Shown here: piece by piece, positions 1 to 5,285 of the stretch | How the letters are laid out: every line of letters begins with the position of its first letter | Numbering within the stretch: the first letter of the stretch is position 1 | Assembly: GCA_020029625.1 (NCBI GenBank) | Contig: JAIBJP010000079.1 | Coordinates: forward strand, 1-8,444 | DNA from: Actinomycetota bacterium | GTDB taxonomy: Bacteria; Actinomycetota; Thermoleophilia; Gaiellales; Gaiellaceae | DNA: 8,444 nucleotides | Direction of reading: 5' to 3' | Notes under the pieces: generated by a model | Databases searched by the model: none | Told to the model about the DNA's origin: nothing | The model's input: only the letters and a program-made list of their open reading frames with translations | Program-made: the position numbers and the translations under genes

Positions 1-319
1 AGGCGTCGGCGAGGCCGAGGGACTTCTCGAGCATGCCTTTGGGCTGTGCGCCGAGGGCCGCTGCCTTGGGCTCTCCGCTCTCGAAGAGGATCATCGTGGG
101 GATGCTCATGATCCCGAAGCGCCGGGCGAGCTCGGGCTCCTCGTCGATGTTCACCTTGACGAGCCGGAGCTGATCCGCGCGCTCCTCGGCGATCTGGTCG
201 AGGATCGGCGCCACCGCGTGACAGGGGCCGCACCACTCTGCCCAGAAATCGACGAGCACGGGCTGGTCGCTCTCGATGACTTCCTGCTGAAAAGTGGATT
301 CCGTGATGGTGTCTGCCAT
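1..319 (-). CDS. trxA: Thioredoxin (partial, cut by left edge of window)
   Basis: Small cytoplasmic dithiol-disulfide oxidoreductase that reduces protein disulfides and is recharged by thioredoxin reductase. Reading the minus strand from the ATG at 319 gives MADTITESTFQQEV, then the family core VLVDFWAEWCGPCHAVAP with the redox pair Cys30 and Cys33, and the cis-proline motif around IPT (Pro74) followed by MILFESGE. 106 residues are visible; thioredoxins are usually 105-110, so only the last few residues are missing. The residue after the CGPC motif is His34, where Lys or Arg is common; this is a mild variant. The gene is divergent from the IleRS gene, with 28 bp between the starts. No Shine-Dalgarno sequence sits at a normal distance from the ATG, so a leaderless or near-leaderless transcript is likely. 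Identification is very secure; the choice of trxA over another thioredoxin paralogue is less so. Confidence 0.95.
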   Translation of the reverse strand, partial: MADTITESTFQQEVIESDQPVLVDFWAEWCGPCHAVAPILDQIAEERADQLRLVKVNIDEEPELARRFGIMSIPTMILFESGEPKAAALGAQPKGMLEKSLGLADA

Positions 320-328
320 ACCCACTGA

Positions 329-334
329 AACGTA
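329..334 (-). promoter_or_regulatory. Candidate -10 box for thioredoxin
   Basis: On the minus strand this reads TACGTT, a TANNNT match ending 9 nt before the thioredoxin ATG at 319. A start of transcription 6-8 nt downstream would give a leaderless or near-leaderless mRNA, which fits the absence of a usable Shine-Dalgarno sequence. No convincing -35 box was found at 17-18 bp. It overlaps by two bases the candidate -10 box of the divergent IleRS gene. Confidence 0.3.
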
Positions 335-338
335 CACT
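333..338 (+). promoter_or_regulatory. Candidate -10 box for isoleucyl-tRNA synthetase gene
   Basis: TACACT, a TANNNT match ending 9 nt before the preferred ATG at 348, so transcription would begin at or next to the start codon. The best -35 at 18-bp spacing (GTGTCT, 309-314) matches the TTGACA consensus at only three positions. The box shares bases 333-334 with the candidate thioredoxin -10 box on the other strand, so polymerase could probably occupy only one of the two at a time. Confidence 0.3.
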
Positions 339-347
339 GACCCTCCG

Positions 348-3300
348 ATGTTCCGGCCGCTTCCGCCCGTGCCCGATCACCCCGCGCTCGAGCAGGAGAT
401 CCTGGCGTGGTGGGACGAGAGAGGCATCTTCGGGCAGCTCCGGGAGCGCAATCATGGGGGCTCGCGGTTCAGCTTCTTCGATGGGCCCGTGACCGCGAAC
501 AAGACGCTCGGCGTCCATACCGCGTGGGGCCGCGCGCTCAAGGACGTCTTCCAGCGCTACAAGGCTCTGCAAGGCTTCGACCAGCGCTACCAGAACGGCT
601 TCGACTGCCAGGGGCTCTGGATCGAGGTGGGCGTCGAGAAGTCACTGGGCCTCAACTCGAAGCCGGAGATCGAGGAGTACGGGCTCGAGAAGTTCGCGGA
701 GCGTTGCCGCGAGGTGGTGGTCTCCTCCGCCGAGCAGCTGACCCGCGGATCGAAGCGCCTCGGGCAGTGGATGGACTGGGGCAACGACTACTACACCTTC
801 TCCGACACGAACATCGAGTACATCTGGAAGTTCCTCCAGATCGTCAACGAGAAGGGCTGGCTCTACATGGGCCACCGCTCGACCGAGTGGTGCCCTCGTT
901 GCGGCACGTCGCTCTCACAGCACGAGCTCTCACAGTCGGGCGTCTACCAGGACCGCGCCGACCCGTCGCTCTTCGTGCGCTTTCCGCTGCGCGAGCGGCA
1001 CGGGGAGGCGCTTGTCGCCTGGACGACGACGCCCTGGACGCTGCCGGCGAACGTGGCCGCCGCGGTCAAGCCTGATGCCGAGTACGGGCGGCGCGACAAC
1101 GGCCAGTGGGTTGCGGTGGCCCGGTATCCAGACGAGAACTTCGAGGAGCGGGTACTCGGCAGCGACATGGTCGGCTGGCGCTACGAAGGGCCCTTCGACA
1201 CGCTCGGGCCCGGGGCTGCCGTCGATCATCGCGTCATCCCCTGGGAGGAGGTCTCACTGGACGAGGGCACCGGGATCGTCCATATCGCCCCGGGCGCAGG
1301 CCAGGAGGACTTCGCCCTCGGTCAGGAGCACGAACTGCCGGTGCTCGCGCCCGTAGACGAGTCGGGCCGCTTCTATCCCGAATACGGCTGGCTGCACGGG
1401 CTCTCGACCGCCGAGGCGGCGGATCAGATCATCGGCGACCTCAAGGAGCGCGGCGTCCTCGTGGAGGCCGGGCTCTACGAGCACCGCTATCCCCACTGCT
1501 GGCGCTGCGACACACCGCTGATCTGGCGCGTCGCCGACGATTGGCTGATCGCCGTCGACGAGGTGCGTCCCAGGCTGCTCGAGGCCAACCAGACGATCGA
1601 TTGGACGCCCGAGTACATGGGCAAGCGCATGGCCGATTGGCTGCGGAACATGGGCGATTGGAACATCTCCCGGCGGCGGTACTACGGCCTGCCGCTCCCC
1701 TTCTATCCGTGCTCCTGCGGGCATCTGACCGTGGTGGGGTCGAAAGCGGAGCTCGAGGAACGGGCGGCGGCGGGTTTCGAGCAACTGCAGGAGCTCCACC
1801 GCCCCTGGGTCGACCGTGTTCCGATCCGCTGCGAGGCCTGCGGCGACGAGGAGGTCCAACGGGTCGCCGAGGTCGGAGACGTCTGGCTCGACGCGGGCAT
1901 CGTCCCCTTCTCGACTCTTGGCTGGCAGAACTCCGAGTGGAAGCCGGGCGGCTACGCGACAGGGGCGTCGGCGGGCCTGTCCGGCGCAGATCTCCCCGAT
2001 CACGCGTACTGGGAGCAGTGGTTTCCGGCCGACTGGGTCTCGGAGATGCGCGAGCAGATCCGGCTCTGGTTCTACTCGCAGCTCTTCATGTCGGTCGTCC
2101 TCGTCGACCAGGCCCCGTTCCGGTCCGTGCTCGGCTACGAGAAGATGCTCGACGAGCACGGGCGCGAGATGCACGGCTCCTGGGGCAATCTGATCCCGGC
2201 GGAGGACGCGTTCGAGCGCATGGGGGCGGACGTCATGCGGTGGCAGTACTGCCAGCAGCCGCCCGATCGCAACCTCCTCTTCGGCTACGGGCCGGCGCAC
2301 GAGATCAAGCGCAGGCTGCTCACCCTCTGGAACTGCGTCTCGTTTCTCGTCACGTACGCGTCGATCGAGAACTGGAGCCCGCGCTTCGCCGAGCTCGAGC
2401 AGGGCCCGTACGAGAAAGGCCTCAAGCCGCTCGACCGCTGGCTGCTGGCCCGGGTGCAGCAGTTCCTCGACGAGGCGACCGGGGCCTACGACGCCTATCT
2501 GACGGTCAATGTGATCAAGGCCTTCGAAGTGTTCGTCGAGGACGTGTCCACCTGGTACGTACGTCGAAGCCGGCGGCGATTCTGGGAGGGCGACGTCGCC
2601 GCGTTCGCGACTCTCTGGTATGCCTTGGTGCAGGCGCTCAGGGTGATGTCGCCCGTCGTGCCGTTTCTCACTGAGCATCTCTGGCAGAACCTCGTCGCCG
2701 GGCTCCGCGGTGCCCCCGAAAGCATCTTTCTCGCCGACTGGCCGGAGCCCGTCGACCGCTTCCGCGACCGCTCGCTCCTCGAGGAAGTGGCCACGGGCCG
2801 CCAGGTCGCCGAGCTCGCCCGCTCGGCGCGCCAGCAGGCGGGGATCAAGCTGCGGCAGCCTCTGAGGCGGCTCGTGGTCGCCACCGGAGATCCCGGGCGC
2901 CGCGCGCTCGTCTCGCGGCAGGTGGAGGACCTCGCCGGCGAGCTGCGGGTCAAGGAGGTTGCGATCACCGAGAGCCCGAGCGAGGTCGCCGAGCTCCGCG
3001 CGACGCCGAAGCTCGACCTCGTCGGGCCTCGGTACGGGCCGAACCTCCCGGAGCTACGCCGTCTTCTGTCCGAGGGCAGCTTCGAAGTGTCGAACGGGAC
3101 CCTGCGGGCGGGCGCCTTCGTCCTCGGTCGCGGAGAGTTCACGCTTGAGTACTCGCCGCGCGACGGCTGGGCCGTCGAGCACGGGGACGACTATGTGGTC
3201 GCCGTCGACACGCGGCTGGACGATGAGCTTCGGCTTGAAGGGCGGGTCTTCGACCTCATCCATACGGTTCAGCGCCTCCGCCGAGACGCCGGGCTCGAGA

Positions 3301-3434
3301 TCACCGACAGGATCGTCCTCACCATCACCGAGGCCGAGCGCGACCTCCTCGTCTACGAGGGCTGGATCAAGGGGGAGACGCTGGCCACGAGCATCGAGGT
3401 CGGCGACTCGCTCGCCGTGCGGAAGGACGAATGA
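348..3434 (+). CDS. ileS: Isoleucyl-tRNA synthetase, class I, with non-canonical catalytic motifs
   Basis: Cytoplasmic class I aminoacyl-tRNA synthetase that charges tRNA-Ile. From the ATG at 348 the product is 1028 residues (MFRPLPPVPDHP), a normal length. Order seen: Rossmann catalytic part with GPVTANKTLGVHTAWGR (48-62); zinc-type pairs Cys182/Cys185 and Cys384/Cys387; CP1 editing domain with AWTTTPWTLPANV (224-236) and IVHIAPGAGQEDF (310-322); NISRRRYYG (439-447); a second cysteine group Cys455/457/495/498; DVWLDAG (511-517); EMREQIRLWFYSQLF (567-581); KMSKS-position EMHGSWGN (607-614); helical anticodon-binding domain from about 690; C-terminal domain containing PRYGPNL (894-900). Signature motifs deviate: HIGH is GVHT, WFDSG is WLDAG, KMSKS is EMHGS. 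The long C-terminal part resembles the IleRS2 branch. A GTG at 294 is in frame, but that start would run into the thioredoxin gene and adds residues unlike the family. It could be the housekeeping enzyme of a lineage with altered motifs or a divergent paralogue; the sequence alone does not decide. Confidence 0.9.
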   Translation: MFRPLPPVPDHPALEQEILAWWDERGIFGQLRERNHGGSRFSFFDGPVTANKTLGVHTAWGRALKDVFQRYKALQGFDQRYQNGFDCQGLWIEVGVEKSLGLNSKPEIEEYGLEKFAERCREVVVSSAEQLTRGSKRLGQWMDWGNDYYTFSDTNIEYIWKFLQIVNEKGWLYMGHRSTEWCPRCGTSLSQHELSQSGVYQDRADPSLFVRFPLRERHGEALVAWTTTPWTLPANVAAAVKPDAEYGRRDNGQWVAVARYPDENFEERVLGSDMVGWRYEGPFDTLGPGAAVDHRVIPWEEVSLDEGTGIVHIAPGAGQEDFALGQEHELPVLAPVDESGRFYPEYGWLHGLSTAEAADQIIGDLKERGVLVEAGLYEHRYPHCWRCDTPLIWRVADDWLIAVDEVRPRLLEANQTIDWTPEYMGKRMADWLRNMGDWNISRRRYYGLPLPFYPCSCGHLTVVGSKAELEERAAAGFEQLQELHRPWVDRVPIRCEACGDEEVQRVAEVGDVWLDAGIVPFSTLGWQNSEWKPGGYATGASAGLSGADLPDHAYWEQWFPADWVSEMREQIRLWFYSQLFMSVVLVDQAPFRSVLGYEKMLDEHGREMHGSWGNLIPAEDAFERMGADVMRWQYCQQPPDRNLLFGYGPAHEIKRRLLTLWNCVSFLVTYASIENWSPRFAELEQGPYEKGLKPLDRWLLARVQQFLDEATGAYDAYLTVNVIKAFEVFVEDVSTWYVRRSRRRFWEGDVAAFATLWYALVQALRVMSPVVPFLTEHLWQNLVAGLRGAPESIFLADWPEPVDRFRDRSLLEEVATGRQVAELARSARQQAGIKLRQPLRRLVVATGDPGRRALVSRQVEDLAGELRVKEVAITESPSEVAELRATPKLDLVGPRYGPNLPELRRLLSEGSFEVSNGTLRAGAFVLGRGEFTLEYSPRDGWAVEHGDDYVVAVDTRLDDELRLEGRVFDLIHTVQRLRRDAGLEITDRIVLTITEAERDLLVYEGWIKGETLATSIEVGDSLAVRKDE

Positions 3435-3462
3435 CGGTCGCTCGCCTTCGGCTCGCTCCACA

Positions 3463-3493
3463 TGCTCATGGGCCGGAAATCGGCCCATGAGCA
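3463..3493 (+). repeat. Perfect 13-bp hairpin covering the start codon of the next gene
   Basis: Inverted repeat with left arm TGCTCATGGGCCG (3463-3475), loop GAAAT (3476-3480) and right arm CGGCCCATGAGCA (3481-3493), all 13 pairs Watson-Crick. It begins 28 nt after the IleRS stop codon. The ATG of the downstream gene (3487-3489) lies inside the right arm, and the only purine-rich ribosome-binding candidate (GGAAA) is in or next to the loop. There is no T-run on either strand, so it is not a typical intrinsic terminator. It could block initiation on the downstream frame, act as an mRNA 3' end or processing site for ileS, or be a protein-binding palindrome. Confidence 0.8.
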
Positions 3494-4020
3494 AGCTCGT
3501 CGTGATCGCGGTGCTCGTCCTGGCCGCGGTTGCGGCGGCTGACGCTGTCCGAGCTCGATCCGAAAGGACCACGGTCGAGCCGTTCAAGGCCGCTGCCCGG
3601 GAGGCCGTCGTTCATCCGATCACGTCGTCCGGCTTCTCGGCGGGCGGGAAGAACATTCACAACCGGGTCCTCCTGAACGGGCGCGAGCACCTGAGTCCAA
3701 GCCAGATCGCGGAGGCGTTTCCGGCCCCCTTGCCCGGAGCTCTCTTCTCGATTGCCCACCTCGCCGCCGACGAGGACGGGACTCTCGTAGTCGCGATCTA
3801 CGGGTTTCCACGGCCGGGCGAGGCCGCGGACGGAATCGAGATCTGGCGCCGCGGGCGGCTCGAGTCCTCGTTCCTCGTCCCGGTCGGCACCTTCGGCGGA
3901 GGCGTCGGCTTTGCGGCAGAGGGGCGACTCGTCGCCGGCCTCTCTGGAGACGGTCGCGTGGTGCACCTGTTCACGCGCCGCGGCCGTCCGGCCGGGGAGC
4001 AGTCCGCTACGAGTTGGTGA
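3487..4020 (+). CDS. Hypothetical protein with N-terminal membrane segment or signal peptide
   Basis: I do not recognise this 177-residue protein. It starts MSKLVVIAVLVLAAVAAADA, one hydrophobic stretch (about residues 4-20) after a single Lys, typical of a signal peptide or signal anchor; AAADA could be a signal-peptidase site. The remainder has no Cys and reads like an extracytoplasmic beta-rich domain, with alternating hydrophobic strands (TLVVAIYGF, GIEIWRRGRLESSFLVPVG, GRLVAGLSGDGRVVHLF) that resemble beta-propeller blades; this is only a pattern impression. It follows ileS by 52 bp on the same strand, so it may be co-transcribed, but the hairpin over its start suggests separate control. 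It ends 2 bp before the convergent ispH stop. Codon bias is like its neighbours. An internal GTG at 3502 is an alternative start that would leave the hairpin untranslated. It is likely real because the frame has a clean membrane segment and balanced composition. Confidence 0.7.
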   Translation: MSKLVVIAVLVLAAVAAADAVRARSERTTVEPFKAAAREAVVHPITSSGFSAGGKNIHNRVLLNGREHLSPSQIAEAFPAPLPGALFSIAHLAADEDGTLVVAIYGFPRPGEAADGIEIWRRGRLESSFLVPVGTFGGGVGFAAEGRLVAGLSGDGRVVHLFTRRGRPAGEQSATSW

Positions 4021-4022
4021 GC

Positions 4023-5111
4023 CTAAGAGTTCGTTTCAGAATGGGGCTCGTCGCCGGGGGGCGATGGGCGGATGCGAGGCCAGGACGCAGGGAGCGCTCG
4101 TATCGGGTGAGATACGGGCGCGACCGAGGACGCCGCCTCGCGCCGCACAGCGCGACCCGGCGGCACAGCTCTCATTTTGGAGCGAGCTCTAAGAGCGACC
4201 GGCAGCGCGAAGAAGACGTTCTCGGAGGGAGCCTCGAGCTCGTCCACCTCCGTCACCCCTCGTTCCCGGAACCAGGCGACGACCCGTTGGACGAGGGAGT
4301 CCGGCGCGGAGGCTCCCGAGGTCACCCCGACGGTTTCGATCCCCTCGAGCCAAGCATCCTCGATCTGACTCTCGTCGTCGATCAGGTGAGCGTCCACGCC
4401 GCGCGCCCGGGCGACCTCCACGAGGCGGTTGGAGTTCGAGCTGTTCCGGGAGCCGACCACGAGTAGGAGGTCGATGCCTCCCAGGAGTCGCTTGACGGCG
4501 CGCTGGCGGTTCGTCGTCGCGTAGCAGATGTCCTCCTTCTTCGACGCCTGGATCTCGGGGAAACGGCGACGGAGGACGTCCACGATCTCCCGTGTGTCGT
4601 CGACCGAGAGGGTGGTCTGAGTGATGTAGGCGAGACGCTCGGTTTGGGGCGGCTGGATCCGCTCGGCGTCGGCGCACGTCTCCACGAGCAGGATCGAGTC
4701 CGGCGCCTCGCCCATCGTCCCTTCGACCTCCTCGTGACCAGCGTGGCCGACGAGGAAGAGCGTGAAGCCCCGTGCCGCGAAGCGACGAGCCTCGGCGTGC
4801 ACCTTGGAGACGAGCGGGCACGTCGCGTCGATGGTCTCGAGCTTGCGAGAGCGTGCGTTCGCGTGCACCCGCGGCGCGACTCCGTGCGCGGAGAGGACGA
4901 GGGTGGCACCATGCGGTACCTCGTCCTCGCTCTCCACAAAGATCGCCCCGCGCTGCTCGAAATCGCGCACGACGTGGGCGTTGTGAACGATCTGCTTGCG
5001 GACGTAGACAGGCGGCCCGTGCAGCTCGAGTGCGCGCTCGACGATCTCGACAGCCCGCTCGACGCCGGCGCAGTAGCCTCTGGGCGAGGCGAGGACGAGC
5101 CGTTTGACCAC
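4023..5111 (-). CDS. ispH: 4-hydroxy-3-methylbut-2-enyl diphosphate reductase (IspH/LytB) with extra C-terminal tail
   Basis: Iron-sulfur enzyme of the last step of the MEP pathway, reducing HMBPP to IPP and DMAPP in the cytoplasm. The three cluster cysteines are present: Cys14 (SPRGYCAGV), Cys98 (DATCPLV) and Cys196 (DICYATTNRQ). Substrate-site residues are also in place: His43 (IVHNAHVV), His76 (SAHGV), His126 and Glu128 (GHAGHEEVEGT), Thr168 (TQTTLSVDD), the SSNSNRL run (224-230) and SGASAPDSLV (265-274). The family core ends near residue 308 (FALPVALR). A further 53 or so residues, rich in Pro, Arg, Ala and Ser and unlike the family, run to a TAG at 4023; residues 324-347 are encoded by a dispersed hairpin element. 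The start is a GTG at 5111. A GGAGG lies directly against it, too close to serve as a Shine-Dalgarno site, and a TAGCAT box 8 nt upstream suggests leaderless expression. No ATG is available in frame. The enzyme assignment is firm; the tail looks like read-through into former intergenic DNA. Confidence 0.96.
   Translation of the reverse strand: MVKRLVLASPRGYCAGVERAVEIVERALELHGPPVYVRKQIVHNAHVVRDFEQRGAIFVESEDEVPHGATLVLSAHGVAPRVHANARSRKLETIDATCPLVSKVHAEARRFAARGFTLFLVGHAGHEEVEGTMGEAPDSILLVETCADAERIQPPQTERLAYITQTTLSVDDTREIVDVLRRRFPEIQASKKEDICYATTNRQRAVKRLLGGIDLLLVVGSRNSSNSNRLVEVARARGVDAHLIDDESQIEDAWLEGIETVGVTSGASAPDSLVQRVVAWFRERGVTEVDELEAPSENVFFALPVALRARSKMRAVPPGRAVRREAASSVAPVSHPIRALPASWPRIRPSPPGDEPHSETNS
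4046..4069 (+). repeat. Hairpin between or within convergent 3' ends
   Basis: A 10-pair stem, left arm GCTCGTCGCC (4046-4055) and right arm GGCGATGGGC (4060-4069), with a GGGG loop. Two of the pairs are U-G wobbles when read as plus-strand RNA and would be A-C mismatches on the minus strand, so plus-strand RNA, meaning the 3' side of the 3487-4020 gene, is favoured. It starts 26 nt after that gene's stop codon. No T-run follows, so Rho-independent termination is doubtful, but a 3'-end stabilising role is possible. On the minus strand the same bases encode part of the IspH tail. Confidence 0.45.
4074..4142. repeat. Dispersed structured repeat, copy 1 (inside ispH 3' end)
   Basis: Outer 7-bp inverted arms GCGAGGC (4074-4080) and GCCTCGC (4136-4142) enclose a conserved block AGGACGCAGGGAG (4083-4095), an 11-pair stem (4095-4105 with 4112-4122, one U-G wobble in plus-strand RNA, loop GGGTGA) and a second conserved block GCGACCGAGGAC (4121-4132). 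A second copy with the same architecture lies at 5219-5285 in the same orientation. Copy 1 encodes IspH residues about 324-347 on the minus strand. No transposase, target duplication or known REP signature is visible, so its class is unknown. Confidence 0.7.
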
Positions 5112-5218
5112 CTCCGGCCATGCTAGCCAGCGCCTCCGAACGAGGCGTCAGTAGACGCTCGGCGCTCGACCAGCGATCACCCTTGGAGCAGGGCGCCGCT
5201 GGGGAGCGCGAAGGGCAA
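5112..5218. other. ispH upstream region with overlapping short hairpins
   Basis: No gene is supported here. Two short inverted repeats overlap: CGCCTC/GAGGCG (5131-5136 with 5142-5147, loop CGAAC) and GCGTC/GACGC (5145-5149 with 5154-5158, loop AGTA). They share bases 5145-5147, so only one could form at a time. On the minus strand they lie just upstream of ispH and of its candidate -10 box, so they would be DNA-level sites unless a longer transcript starts further upstream. They could also be the 3' region of the doubtful ORF at 5225-5584. Confidence 0.35.
5120..5125 (-). promoter_or_regulatory. Candidate -10 box for ispH
   Basis: Minus strand TAGCAT, a TANNNT match ending 8 nt before the GTG start at 5111. 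Transcription starting 6-8 nt downstream would put the 5' end at or within about two bases of the start codon. The nearest -35-like hexamer is CTGACG (5151 to 5146), four matches to TTGACA but at a 20-bp spacing, so the promoter is weakly supported. Confidence 0.3.
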
Positions 5219-5285
5219 GCCTCGCTAGGACGCAGGGAGGGTTCGTAGCCGGAGGCTACGGGCGCGACCGAGGACAACGCGAGGC
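5219..5285. repeat. Dispersed structured repeat, copy 2 (upstream of ispH)
   Basis: Same architecture as 4074-4142: outer arms GCCTCGC (5219-5225) and GCGAGGC (5279-5285), block AGGACGCAGGGAG (5227-5239), inner stem of ten pairs (5241-5250 with 5254-5263, loop GGA, two U-G wobbles in plus-strand RNA) and block GCGACCGAGGAC (5264-5275). Against copy 1 the three central base pairs of the outer stem are swapped (GAG/CTC against CTC/GAG), and one inner-stem pair changes from T-A to G-C. The primary sequence of the stems therefore drifted while pairing was kept. Confidence 0.7.

Noticed and set aside
294..347. In-frame GTG at 294 as the start of the IleRS gene
   Set aside because: It would overlap the thioredoxin coding region, adds 18 residues with no family resemblance, and the ATG at 348 gives the usual beginning MFRPLPPVPDHP next to a possible -10 box.
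1106..2674. 522-codon plus-strand frame inside ileS
   Set aside because: An Arg/Gly/Ala-rich +1 shadow of the IleRS frame with no recognisable domain.
1254..2678. 474-codon minus-strand frame inside ileS
   Set aside because: It lies opposite well-conserved IleRS motifs and has shadow-type composition; long antisense frames are expected in GC-rich genes.
3463..3493. Hairpin after ileS as an ordinary Rho-independent terminator
   Set aside because: No T-run follows it on either strand, and the next start codon lies within its right arm.
5225..5285. Repeat copies as ends of a composite transposon carrying ispH
   Set aside because: The copies are short and in direct orientation. There is no transposase, no target-site duplication was visible, and ispH is an essential housekeeping gene with native codon use.
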